A DNA stretch of 64,000 bases from Mycocentrospora acerina (taxonomy: Eukaryota; Ascomycota; Dothideomycetes; Pleosporales), in NCBI GenBank assembly GCA_022701365.1, contig JAKUHH010000396.1, forward strand, positions 558,001-622,000, in the 5' to 3' direction. The notes under the pieces are model-generated. The model made no database searches. It was not told the origin of the DNA and saw only the letters and a list, made by a program, of their open reading frames with translations. How positions within the stretch are numbered: the first letter of the stretch is position 1; the number at the start of each line of letters is the position of its first letter. The translations under genes and the position numbers were made by a program. Positions 30,401 through 41,379 of the stretch are shown piece by piece.

Positions 30401-31885
30401 CTACTTCAAAACTGCCTCCAACGTCTCCACAAGACATTGGATTTCGGATACTAATTGGAACTAATGTAAGCCTCTTCCTTATTCGAAAGCATTTTCAAAT
30501 CAATCTAGCCTTGAAAAGCCACTCACCTGTATTGTAATGCACCATACTCACACGAACAACACCGTCCTCTGTCAAACCAAGCACCTGTTCCACTAGTCTG
30601 AATGAGAAAAAATGACCCCAACGAACACCAAAGTTAGATACTTTATCGATTTTCTCCACGATAGCTTGAGAAGAACAACCTTTGACTGTGAAACTTACGA
30701 TCGGCACGCGGAGGCTCATATCATCAGAAGTCTCACCATACACGATGACATCATCACGAGAATTGAGGTACGACAGTAGGATGCCCTGAAGTCTCTGTTC
30801 ATGCACTGCAATGTCAGCCCAGGCCTTCTCGGGTTCGGCACCGAGATAGCGAATGACGGCTGGAATGGCCTGCAGGAGCTCATAGTTGGAACCCGCTAGG
30901 TCAAGTTTGTCCTCCAAGGTTTTCGAGGGGTTAAAGTAGTGGCCCAGAGACTTGATATGTTTTTGGCTATTGTTATGCCCGAAAAGCATGGAGAGATGAG
31001 GTCCGAAAACCTATATGTGCGTCAGAATTTTAGCGACGTTGTATTCTGATGGTTGAAACTTATACCTTATACCAAGAAAAGATGTAGAAGTCCACGCCCA
31101 GATCCTGCACATCTACAGCTCGATGGGGGGCATAGGCTACACCATCCACACATAACAGTGCTCCCGGAATCGTGTGTACTTCCTTTGCGATAGCTTTGAT
31201 GTCATTAATTGACCCGAGAACGTTGCTTGTGTGAGTACAAGCTACTAGCCTCGTCCGCTTCGAGAGCAGTGGCTTTAGATCTTGGGGACTTAATTTCGGG
31301 TTATGTGCATCTGACGCTTCCCACCACTTAATGGTCAAGCTTTGGCGCTCAGCCATATCAATCCAGGGATCGATATTAGTCTCGTGATCAATCTGCGACA
31401 AGATTATTTCATCCCCGGCATTGAACTTGAACCCAAGAGAAAGATTGCGGAGTATTTGTGTAGCAGATGCGCCGAATACTTTCAAGATCATTTGAAGATT
31501 AGTTTTTGTTTTTTGCTCTGATAAAAGGGGAGTGAAGAATCAGCTTACCAATTTCAGAGGGACTTGCGTTCACATATTTTGCACCGGCTTCATAAGCTTG
31601 CCTATACATCGACGTTGACGTCGCCGATGCGTTGTAGGAAGCTCCAAGCTGAACATTCGTATTTATTAAGTAGTGCGTGATGCTGCCTTGCATTATTTAA
31701 CTTATTTTTCAGGAAGTAGGCTGATTAACCCACGATTCGGCCACGGTATCGAGGATCTGGCTCCCGCCAGCATTATCAAGGAATATCTGCTTGTTCTTTA
31801 GGCCTGGGAAACGATCCCTTGCAGTGGTGATTGAAAATTTTGTTGCTGACATAATGGAGTAATTTCTTGTAACTGAGTGTCCCAT
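30401..31885 (-). CDS. Class V aminotransferase-fold PLP enzyme (cysteine desulfurase-like)
   Basis: Five exons: 31885-31734, 31682-31549, 31478-31066, 31010-30527 and 30450-30401, with donors GTGGGT, GTAAGC, GTATAA and GTGAGT, 410 residues. A second ATG at 31852 is an alternative start. FLDNAGGSQI is the N-terminal class V motif. ATSTSMYRQAYEAGAKYVNA and ASATQILRNLSLGF are typical, VACTHTSNVLGS and CVDGVAYAPHRAVDVQDLG hold the PLP-binding Asp region, and FYIFSWYK carries the Schiff-base lysine (K233). The fold also serves kynureninase, isopenicillin N epimerase and cysteine desulfurase, so the substrate is open. Head-to-head with the deacetylase gene. The last exon adds VSEIQCLVETLEAVLK. Confidence 0.88.
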
Positions 31886-32449
31886 ATTCAAATGTGCAGG
31901 AGATTCAGCCTTTTAACAATTAGAATTTACTAGTTTAGCGCTGAGAAATGGTCATGCCTATTCCCCATCCTTTCTTTTCCGTGTTGACGAGCTACTAGTC
32001 CAATTGTTTCAGTAAACAAGTAATTGTCAGCGATTCGGTTCCCTACTGCACTAGGCCATCCCTGTCGCTCGCTGACACCTGCAGTTAGGGGACTTAGCTG
32101 CGGGGTGACATAGTGCCGTAGCCAATCGCAGCCATTCAGCGATAATACTCCCGAGTATCGGATTTCGTGCAGTCACATTCTGAAGTCATCACACCTATTA
32201 GATTGCACCTTGGTACGTCAATCTCTGTTATACGAGGAATTGTGTAACTTGCACCTATGCATTATATGATTAATCAGGCAAGCACAGCATCGCATCCATA
32301 AAGAAGAGGGGATTTGGACCTCTAAGTATAGACACACTATTCAAAAGATAGGACATTTTCCTCTCTCTATTTGCTCGGTATCCAATCGTCTCTTTGATTA
32401 TATTAATCTCAACCTCTCACTCAGTCCTGGATCAGGCCAACAAACAGAA
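31886..32449. promoter_or_regulatory. Bidirectional promoter PLP enzyme / deacetylase
   Basis: 564 bp between divergent starts. It contains the CCG-N5-CGG palindrome listed separately and no ORF of interest. Confidence 0.5.
32151..32161. promoter_or_regulatory. CCG-N5-CGG everted repeat, candidate Zn2Cys6 site
   Basis: CCGAGTATCGG sits inside a larger imperfect palindrome (ATACTCCCGAGTAT) near the middle of the shared promoter. Zn2Cys6 dimers bind paired CGG triplets, so the cluster regulator at 28270 is a candidate ligand. Confidence 0.45.
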
Positions 32450-33443
32450 ATGGCAAGCTCATCCACAGCCGCATCGATGAAGAGGAGAATTGTCAAAGTC
32501 GCCATCTCAGTTGATTTCGATGCCGTCTCTGGCTGGCTCGGGACCGGTCACCACGCGGAAAATAACATGTCTGATTACTCTGCTGGCATCTTTGCTGGGA
32601 AGGTCGGCGCCCCTCGACTACTAAAACTTTTCAAAAAGCTTGGAATAGCAAATAAGACAACCTGGTTTCTTCCAGGCCACTCAATCGAATCCTTTCCGGC
32701 CGAGGCAGGAGCTCTTGTGGAGGCGGGCTGTGAGATTGGTCTTCATGGTTACTCCCACGAGGTATGTCCTCTCGTCAGATTGGGTACCTTACTATCACAA
32801 TATACTGACAATCACTTAGGACCCTAATAGTCTGACTATAGAACAAGAAACTGATGTGTTTAATAAGTGTATCCGTCTCGCTGAAGAACTATCAGGAAAG
32901 AGACCTGTTGGCTACCGTGCGCCAATGTACCGAATTCGTGAGCAAACGATAGAACTGCTCGAAAAGAACGACTTCTTGTATGACACCTCACTCTCGCATC
33001 ACGACTCAATGCCTTACTTTTTACCGCCGCCATACATTATTACAGTACCGGATTACACGCAAGCCGCAAGCAGCTGGATGAAACCGCTTGAGTTCAGCAA
33101 AAATCCAAGCAGTAACATCGTAGAGATCCCTGCTAATTGGTACATGGAAGATATGACCCCGATGCAATACTTGCCTCATACGGACAACTCCCACGGCTAC
33201 GTTGACGCTCGGAACATCGAGGGTATGTGGAAAAGCCGATTCGACTGGCTCTGGGAGAACGGATCTGAAGGTGATGGCCCAACTGATTTTATCTTCCCTC
33301 TTGTCTTGCATCCAGATACATCAGGCATGGCGCATATAATTGGGATGATTGAAAGATTTATTGTATGGTTGCGTGAGCGGGGCGACGAGGTTGAGTTTCA
33401 CACATACGAGAGCATAGCGCGAGATTTTTTGAGATCTAAGTGA
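32450..33443 (+). CDS. Polysaccharide deacetylase (NodB) family hydrolase
   Basis: Two exons, 32450-32761 and 32820-33443 (58-nt intron, GTATGT...CTTAG), 311 residues, no signal peptide. The metal-site motifs are VDFDAV (D22/D24) and HGYSHE (H99, H103). GYRAPMYRI is the conserved Arg/Pro block, and a C-terminal His is present in FPLVLHPDTSG. A cytosolic NodB protein with an SGWLGTGHH loop fits the PuuE-allantoinase / peptidoglycan-deacetylase-like subgroup, which acts on small amides or imides rather than chitin. In this cluster it could remove a formyl or acetyl group; that is inference. Divergent from the PLP enzyme. Confidence 0.87.
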
Positions 33444-33737
33444 AGAAATATATTCAAAGGTTGGCAGCTTAAAGTGTCAGCCAAAGCTAATGCCCTTTCA
33501 CGTGCGTGAGCATGTGAGCCACCGCGCATATATAGTCTCCTATTCGTCTAACCCTAGTACTGAGAAGAGGTCTAGATACTTTGACCGTGCCGATAGCCTA
33601 AGGGTTCAAGGACTGTCAAGCACTGACGCTGCGAAAGAATGTGATCCATGAAACACCATCTCAAGGAAGTGTAGCTATGGGGCGGCTGCTGCTGCCATCG
33701 CTTGGCTCATGCAAAGCTACACCAGCGATGTCGATGA
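33444..33737. other. Intergenic tail of the deacetylase gene
   Basis: No gene recognised; it runs into the decayed C2H2 gene. Confidence 0.3.
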
Positions 33738-34757
33738 GTGCTCCGTGGAACAACGTCCAAAGGCATACATGGAATACTTATTGATTACCTAGCGCATCGA
33801 CCACAAGCAACTCCCAAGTACGATGCAGACACAGAAGACGAAGCGGAGGACGAGAACAAGGCTGACAGTGCCAACGATGACCAAGATCGCGAAAAAAACA
33901 AACCATTAAGGTGACTGCTCGGTTGTGGTAGGTTTTGTGGCCGAAGCGAGATTACGAAACACTACCAAAGGATGCACGTTAGGAAGGGGACATTTGATCG
34001 ACCCTTCTCGTGTACAGAGTGCCAGCAACCAGGAGTGGAATTTGTTATTGAAGGCGGCCCATCTGCGTGGAGTAATCATGTCGAGACAGTTCATGGCAAG
34101 ACCCAGACGCCAAATCTCCCCTCCTACCTCCACTCAGTCATTGGCTCGTCACAACGTCTACTCTGCAATGGGTGTTTTATACAAGGAGAAGTCCTTATTA
34201 GGCAGACATGACAAAATCTTGAAAAGAAAGAAAGCATCCTCAACCAGCCGTTCCCGTGCCCCGAATGCCATCGACAGGAAGATCAGGATATCTCGATTGA
34301 TGGGATCTCTGCGTGGTATGACCACGTAGCATCAGCTCACGACGAAGTTGGCCTTCCACTCCTTCAACTTCTCTCTGATTTATCCCTAGACGAGGAAACA
34401 GCTGGCACTGGAAAGCGAAAGAGGGATGAAGATGACGTGACAGCTGGGTTGGATGACAAAGCTGCTGCTGCTGCAGTAAGCGACTGGGGGGAGGATATGA
34501 CCACAACGACTAACAATGCGGGTACTACGCCGGACACGTGGATCGATTCGGTGACTTCCGGCAGCCAATTCTCCGCATCTTCTGTGGATTCTGGAATTAT
34601 TCTAAGAATCAATCCTCGCTTACTGTCAGGCCGATCGACGAAAGGCAAGAAATGGGTAAATGGCAATCAGCTGGACATAGAACAGGAGAACCTGAAGACA
34701 GATTGTGTTTCTTCCGTAGATTCAAAAACAAAGGCCATAATTGATCCGATGATCTAA
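33738..34757 (+). pseudogene. Decayed C2H2 zinc-finger protein gene
   Basis: A single frame reads through about 340 codons with TGA at 33912 and 34209. It holds an acidic linker, then CGRFCGRSEITKHYQRMH, then FSCTECQQPGVEF with SAWSNHVETVHG, then CNGC, then FPCPECHRQEDQD with ISAWYDHVASAHDE, and a Ser/Thr-rich tail ending at 34757. The alternation of C-x2-C and H-x4-H units is that of an expanded fungal C2H2 family. Around 34205 a CATGAC (His-Asp) that the family expects lies in another frame, suggesting a small indel as well as nonsense changes. Introns could explain single stops but not the frame slip. Confidence 0.55.
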
Positions 34758-35438
34758 TCTACAGATTACTTTCATCATCACCCAGATATCACGCCAGAGC
34801 AGGTGCAAGGAGCTAGAGAAACCAAAAAATCACCTGCCTGAAGAAGCTACCTCGGAGCTCACCCTGGTTGATTTCAAAGTCAGTGGTGCATATGGAAGGG
34901 GCGAGAACTTGTTACCCAACCCTCATGAGGACACCTCACAAATCTGCCTTTAATCCCAAACTAAATCCAGTCAACAGGTAGCCCGGGCCGAGAAAGATGT
35001 AAAGGCTAGACCGACTCCAGCATTGACGCCAGGTACTGAGGGTATAAGAAGTTATATAGCCGAGCTCTACTGGGGTAGAACTTCTATGAAAAGATTGTAT
35101 TCCGAGCACAGCTGTGTGCCGAATAAGCCGGATAAGCTGCAGTAGCGGTTTTGCTGCATCAAGCAAAACTGCTAAGTACAGACGCTATATCCTTACTGTA
35201 TACCAGCTAGCCGTAATCTTACTATATTGTTCTAAAGCCAGAAATAGCCACAGCTGACTCATGTCAACCAGCTCTACCCGGCTCACGTGATAGTCAGCGG
35301 CTTGTAATGTACCGAGTGGCGATAGGTACCACACTACTGCCTATTCCTCATCTCTACGCTCATGACGTCAACAATGCACTTCGATCTTTGAGCAGATAGA
35401 TTTGAGATCTCGAGACACTCACCACCTATACTCTAACA
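34758..35438. other. Intergenic, promoter side of the GMC gene
   Basis: No ORF with content. CCGAATAAGCCGG and several CCGG/CCGAG words near 35100-35320 could be regulator sites. The sequence between 34970 and 35200 may be a repeat but has no second copy in this window. Confidence 0.35.
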
Positions 35439-37277
35439 ATGCCAGGCCAAAAAATTTCCGCTGGCGCCGAGGACTACGACTTCATCCTGGTTGGGGCCGG
35501 ATCAGCTTCATGCTTGATCACGTCGCGTCTCTCGCAGCAGCTACCCGACCACCGGATCCTTGTTCTAGAAGCTGGAGAACATATTCGCGACGATCCAAAA
35601 GTCCAAACACCCGGTTTATCGCCAACGCTACAGTCAAATCCTGCTTATGATTGGCAGTATTGTACTGCGCCGGAGCCAGGCTTGAATGATAGGAGGGTGA
35701 AGCATCCGAGAGGGAAGTTGGTGGGTGGTAGTAGTGCAATTAATAGTCATAGTGTAGTGTTTCCTAATTACGAGTGGCATGATCGTCTGGCGGAGGAGCT
35801 TCTATCAGACTCGGGGAGAGTAGAGTGGAGCTCACAGGGCATGAGAGACTGCTACAGGCGGTGGCAGGTTGAAAGCTCCGGACCGAGAGTGAACGATGAT
35901 GTGGGATCTCTGGATCGTGTGCAAACATCGTACCCGCGTACCATGGATTTTCTACAATCGCAGTGGATGAATGCTTTTGAGGAGCTTGGCCACGCGACAA
36001 GTACTACAGGGTTTGTTAAGAGCTCTGCCGGAGCAGTCACTGTCACCAATGCGATTGATTCTTCAAAAGGCGAGCGAAGTCATGCAGGTACAGCATTCCT
36101 GGAGCCCGCATTGAAACGAGGCAATGTGACATTAAGGACTGGCGTAAAGGTCGATACGATCGCATTTGATGAGGTGTTGACCGCTGATGGAAGACTTAAT
36201 GCTAGAGGTGTTCGCTATACATACCAAGGGGAGGAGTATTTGATCAGTGCCCGAGAGATCATTCTCTGCGCAGGTGTGTTTGAATCTCCCACGATTTTGG
36301 AACGATCGGGTGTAGGATCCAAAAAGGTACTCGCAGCCGCAAATGTCCCAGTCCTGTACGAGCTTCCGGGAGTCGGTGAGAACTTACAGGATCATCTGAA
36401 TTGCGGCTTGTCATGCGAGATTCAAGACAACATCCCTACTCACGACCAAGTGTTTCGGAGTCCCGAAATGCAGAAGACTGCATTGTTGGAGTATGAACGA
36501 AGCCGGACTGGTCGACTATCGGAAGGGGGAGCATACAGTTTTGCCTTTACACCACTGCAGATACTGGAAACCCCATCAGAAACGCAGGAGCTCACCGAAA
36601 CGGTTAAACATTGGGTGGAAGAAGAGAGCAACCCAAGCCTACAAACCCAGTATTCCGTCATTCAAAAGACGATCGAAAGCCCTAGTGAAGCGACCGCCAC
36701 CACATTCATGCTTCGCTCGCAGCGCCATCGAGACACCGAGTCACTTCCCAAGAACACGCCGCCTCTTGTCGATGGCAACTATGTAACTGTTGTTGCCATG
36801 TTGGCTCATCCTTTCTCGCGTGGAAGTTGCCATATCTCCTCTAATCCTTCGCATCAGCCAGAGATCAAGTTCAACTACCTTTCTCATCCTCTTGATACGG
36901 AGATACTAGCTCGCCACTTGCTTCTCATCGAAAGGCTCTTCCAGCAGCCTACGTTCACTGCCATGACGAAGCCGAAAGGAAACCGATTACCTCGAAGCTT
37001 CCCCTACCCGGTATCATCGCTCGAAGACGCGAAGAAAATACTCCCAATCAACGTAGCAACGAACTATCATCCATCCAGCACTTGTTCAATGATGAGAGAA
37101 GATCTAGGGGGCGTGGTTGACGAACGGCTGAGAGTATACGGAACGAAGAACGTGAGGGTTTGCGATGCCAGTGTCTTGCCAATCATACCACGAGGGAACA
37201 TTTTGACTGCTGTTTACGCTTTCGCCGAAAAGGCGGTTGAGTTGATTTGCAGGGAAGCAGAATCTAATTCTTCGTGA
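35439..37277 (+). CDS. GMC-family FAD oxidoreductase
   Basis: Intronless, 612 residues, no signal peptide. YDFILVGAGSASCLITSRL is the N-terminal FAD motif (GxGxxx with Ser/Cys in the last places), and VLEAG ends the beta-alpha-beta. The GMC signature RGKLVGGSSAIN follows near residue 90, with ILCAGVFESPTILERSGVG as the second signature. The C-terminal NYHPSSTCSM (H544) and PIIPRGNIL (N587) give the catalytic His/Asn pair. Members oxidise alcohols, aldehydes, choline or sugars. An intracellular fungal GMC next to IDO, PLP enzyme and hydrolase suggests a tailoring or catabolic step. Same direction as the deacetylase, separated from it by the C2H2 relic. Confidence 0.92.
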   Translation: MPGQKISAGAEDYDFILVGAGSASCLITSRLSQQLPDHRILVLEAGEHIRDDPKVQTPGLSPTLQSNPAYDWQYCTAPEPGLNDRRVKHPRGKLVGGSSAINSHSVVFPNYEWHDRLAEELLSDSGRVEWSSQGMRDCYRRWQVESSGPRVNDDVGSLDRVQTSYPRTMDFLQSQWMNAFEELGHATSTTGFVKSSAGAVTVTNAIDSSKGERSHAGTAFLEPALKRGNVTLRTGVKVDTIAFDEVLTADGRLNARGVRYTYQGEEYLISAREIILCAGVFESPTILERSGVGSKKVLAAANVPVLYELPGVGENLQDHLNCGLSCEIQDNIPTHDQVFRSPEMQKTALLEYERSRTGRLSEGGAYSFAFTPLQILETPSETQELTETVKHWVEEESNPSLQTQYSVIQKTIESPSEATATTFMLRSQRHRDTESLPKNTPPLVDGNYVTVVAMLAHPFSRGSCHISSNPSHQPEIKFNYLSHPLDTEILARHLLLIERLFQQPTFTAMTKPKGNRLPRSFPYPVSSLEDAKKILPINVATNYHPSSTCSMMREDLGGVVDERLRVYGTKNVRVCDASVLPIIPRGNILTAVYAFAEKAVELICREAESNSS

Positions 37278-37418
37278 GCACACTTATCAACAATCAATTC
37301 AGTCAATTTGGAGGTACTGAATTAAACTGATTGGCCCAAAATTTACTTATCTCTGAATTGAGATGGTTAAAAGCCAATTTTGAATGGATTGAATTGATTG
37401 TAGATTGATTGGTTTGAT

Positions 37419-38240
37419 TTATTTATCTAACATTAGCGATTTTGCGTTGCCATCAGCAGGCCTCTCTGTTTCCCATTCTATCACATGGTGTTCATATTTT
37501 ATCTCATCATCAGTATAGGTCGCAGTTTGCTGCTCTTGTGGCTTTTCAAACCTATTTACAGCCCAACACCTAACACAATTGAGAGCTGCCCATAATTCAG
37601 AACTGATATTTCGCCGCCGTGACTCCAGCAGATCACCCAACTCGCTAAAAATTCGTTCATAATCACAGCTTGAGGTAGTTTTAGTGATTTTATCAACCAC
37701 TAAGCGCGACAAATTAAGTTGTCGTGACGCGTTTTTCAGACAGTACATAATCGCAGTTTCGCAGTCTTGAAGATCATATCCACCTATTATTGTGCCTTTC
37801 TCTTAACTTAAAAGCGCTTCAATAGTATTGTTAATTGTATTCGTTGTTGCCCTTACACGTCTTGGCAGCGTTTCTCGAGGCTTGTACTGTTGCCACACCC
37901 GCTGAAATCCTCTATACGCTTACTTGAATTTGTTGGGGTTGTCCTGCCAAGCAATCTCAAGATACGTCTTATAGTGCGGATGGAGCATAGTAGCAATGAA
38001 GTAGTAGGGTGAATTACCGAGTTTCAGGTAGTATTTACTGAGCTTGCTCCAAGCAGCGCGTAGGTTGATTGCAAGATGATCTTCTGGGGCACCGTACGCG
38101 TTGTAATCAACCGATTCGTAGGTAGCGACAAGCTGCTCATACTCATTAAGTAGATGCTCAAATATGGGAACAACCTCTTATATTGCGCCAAAGCGTCCAC
38201 TCTTGCTATGGCCTTCAAGGCGGTTGGTGGCAAGCTTGAG
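37419..38240 (-). mobile_element. Decayed hAT transposase, C-terminal part
   Basis: A 109-codon minus-strand ORF (37748-37419) contains LSRLVVDKITKTTSSCDYER and LGDLLESRRRNISSELWAAL with NCVRCW, the hAT dimerisation domain. Upstream on the same strand, broken frames read SPYYFIATMLHPHYKTYLEI with AWQDNP and a stop, then RGFQRVWQQYKPRETLP, also hAT-like. Several in-frame stops show it is dead. Element ends and target duplication were not found. Confidence 0.7.
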
Positions 38241-39054
38241 AGGGCCTCCTGTGCTGATCACCTTCCCTATTGACGGGATACAAACCCGATATACGTTTGA
38301 GGATCAGTAACCAACTAAATAGCCAATCCAGGCTCGAGGATTGAGACGTTATAGTCAAGACTTGGATCGAAGGATGTCGCTTGAGATTGCAAATGCTTTT
38401 CAGCTGTATGCTTTAAGGTGAGGTTGGCTTGGCTTGCGGGTTGTGGAAATCCCACTACGGAGAGCAACATGGGCAAAGAAAACTTCGTAAGAAGACTTCT
38501 AGTTACTTACATAGTTTGATGTTCGGTTGTGAAAATAGACCGCTACTCCTACCACTATTTCTGGCTACATTTCCCACGGTAAGCAGGCACTGATTCGCAT
38601 ATTGCGGGCTTTATTTTTGATCATAACCTCTGAGCGCTTCACTCCACCGTTTTGAACTTCCGTATCAGGTGCGGAGGGTTCAAGTGTGATACCCTGTCTT
38701 ATGCACTAGCGTTCAACTTCTGGTTTGACAGTGGTGAACTCGTTGTCGTTCAAGGATGCGAGTAATCAACTCTAGGAATTAGATGATAGATCTTGCCGTT
38801 CGGCTGTACTTATGTTAGAAGCCCCAGAGAAATCTTGCGTTGCGATCGGCGATGAGTAGCTAACTATTTTCCCTGGTAGAGCTTCCATCTTCGTATTGGT
38901 GGAAAGCGAACATGCCCTGGTTGCTCAATGGGTTATGGAGGAGAAAGTGTAATCTATGCGTGTGATGGAGCTTGATATAATTGTTGGTGATCGCGTTTGT
39001 CACATCATGCTGAGAAATACATCAATGTAACCTTCTATTCTCTCATGTTTAATG
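38241..39054. other. Probable remainder of the hAT relic, otherwise empty
   Basis: No convincing ORF or domain. Position suggests this is the 5' part of the dead transposon. Confidence 0.35.
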
Positions 39055-39818
39055 CTACCAAGCGAAAAGAACACCAAGACCAATTGGAATTAAAAAGCTT
39101 GGACGAATTGGTGTTTGAAATAAGCTGCTAGAACCACTTGTTGACATAGCGATGGCGCCGCTGTTGTCCAATGCCTCTGTGCGATTGTTAGAGCTATCTT
39201 GGGTATAGATATAGTAAGAGACTTACGATTCCCGATGGAACCATCCTGTCGTAATGTCGTCTCCTTTTGTAGCCCAATCTCATTCGTACATAGTTCCATC
39301 AATGTATTGTTGCCTCGCATTTCCTGCAGGTTGATTGCTGCATTCTCCATGTTCCTATTCAATTGCTCCACCTGTTTCTGGTTCAAAAGTTCTCCTGCAA
39401 GATGCTCATTGAGAGCTGTTCGATTGCTCGCCAATTCCGCCAACTGCTCCAGCTTCTTGAGTCTTCTGCACTGCTTGACAACCATATGGTGAGCGCTTAT
39501 AACCTCGCACTCACCAACCAAGGTTGTATTTGAAATCAAAGACTTGAGTTCAGCGGCAAGATTAGTGGACTGTGTCTTCATGACGTTGATCTGTTCTTGG
39601 CTCAGGTGATTCTTCTCTATGACGTTATTTAGGGCGGTTTGGTTGGTTGTCATATCTGTAAACATGGTGAGGGCGCGAATGCGTTTACAAACGCCTTTGA
39701 GCGCATCTCCATGGGACGAGTAGTCTTGCCGCGCTTCAATACGTACGGCTCCAGGCCGAGCACTCGACATTGCGACTGTAGTAAAAAGTAGGGCGACTAA
39801 TAAAGTGAAAGAATACAT
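39055..39818 (-). CDS. Secreted protein with a duplicated two-Cys helical domain and GPI-like tail
   Basis: Exons 39818-39227 and 39176-39055 (50-nt intron, GTAAGT...CACAG) give 237 residues. MYSFTLLVALLFTTVAMSSA is a signal peptide. Two copies of a ~65-residue unit follow: GVCKRIRALTMFTD with NQTALN and a closing LVGECEVI, and KQCRRLKKLEQLAE with NRTALN and a closing LMELCTNEI. Each has two Cys and an N-x-T-ALN turn, and the helices look coiled-coil-like. After splicing the C-terminus is Ser-rich and ends in a short hydrophobic FLIPIGLGVLFAW, resembling a GPI signal. The family is unknown to me; a cell-wall or effector role is possible. Confidence 0.72.
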
Positions 39819-41379
39819 GCTATCGAAAAATGACAATAAACAAACAAACGAGTGCAATACGGCCAGCCGGTTGATCGAGTTTGAAAAATGAACGTTCGTT
39901 ACCTCGGTAGAGGTGGCAGATGCGCACAGGTGAAGGAGCTACAACGTCTATATACCACTGGTCTGAACGGGATCTAGAAGTCCGATCAGATACGGTCTCG
40001 AATCTAGTCGAAACACTTGATGCTGACAGGAATGTACTTGTGAACTGTCAAAGGCATTTCCAGATGCGTTCAATGACAGCGCACATGAGTCGCATCATGT
40101 TACCAACGGCAAAGCGGACCGATTTCTGAATGATCAGCTAGAGGTGCGAGTGGTCATGTTCTCTGGACCAGCAAAGCATTCGGGTGGATCGCATTAGCGC
40201 TTCCGTGGATGTGATGCTTGTCAACGTTTCGAAAACGCTCGCGCGCGGTGGAACCAAAACAATGACAGCAACCTTGGTAACAATCTGTTACACGTTCCAA
40301 AATCTCCGACGTTTCTGTCTGGGGAGTAAAGCCGGCTTGAAGGAGCGTCCACAAAACTTCGGCAAGAATTTCAAATCCAACTCCCGGTGAACTCCAAGTT
40401 CAGCCCAAGATCTACATTATGGGTCTATCTACCCCGGAAGCCCCCTGATTCATGACGGGGATAACGGCATAGCTTAAAAGCTTGTGGGTACCCCCAAGTT
40501 ATCATTTTGAGACTCAGTACGTTGCCGCAGACAATACAAATGAAAGTGGGATGAAAAGAAGAGCGACTAATCCGGATCGATGTGCTGTACTAGCAACGTT
40601 GATAGAGAATACTGTCACAATAGATGGATCAGTATTTAGAGTATTTGATAACCCTGCATTGTTCGCAGTGGTGGCTATACTCCTTGATGCCTATGTAAGG
40701 CAAAGTGTGGGAGAAGTTGACAGGACAGTAGCTTGGTCATTCTCGTGTGTTACTTGAATCGATATTGACGTCAGGAAAACCATTTGCGCAATTGAAATGC
40801 GTTGTTCGTGTTGTTTGCCTCGAATTCATCGTTGGCGAAGTCACCGAGTATGCTGACGCACTCGTTAACACACACAAACTTTGAGCAAGCTAACTCATCT
40901 CTACCTCACAGCGTGGTCTTGTGTTGTTAATAATTGTCACTTGATCCATTAACCCCAGTTATTTCGAATGTGTTGGATCCAAATAAGTAGGCATAGTGAA
41001 AGCCATCCCTAAGAATAACTATGGCAGTCACCACGTGGTGCCAGACTGATGGCCCGACACTGGATGGAATGATTACACATATAGACCTGTCTTTAGCCTG
41101 GAATTGATTAAATACTTCTTCTCCATTTAGAAAAATAGGAAAATTTACCAAGAATTCTTCGCATTCAAATAACTTAGAAATACTTATGAAACATTTGAAG
41201 CGGTTGCTACGCTTCAAAAAGTTCTCATTGAATCTTGTTTTGAAAGCTCAATTTATGGTTGTCTTAGGAACGCAACTCTTCGACTATTCCACACGGATAA
41301 TACATCAAAGACCTTAGAATAACACAAAATATGTGATACTGTATTTCGTCGTTCCATTAGGTAAAATTCTCAATTTATT
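39819..41379. other. Intergenic, nothing recognised
   Basis: Short ORFs only, none with a domain. A minus-strand TATATA near 39948-39955 may be the TATA box of the duplicated-domain gene. A 96-codon minus ORF at 40927-41217 has no recognisable features. Confidence 0.35.

Noticed and set aside
40927..41217. 96-codon minus ORF in the 40-41 kb region
   Set aside because: No recognisable motif, no signal peptide or splice context; AT-rich surroundings make chance ORFs likely.
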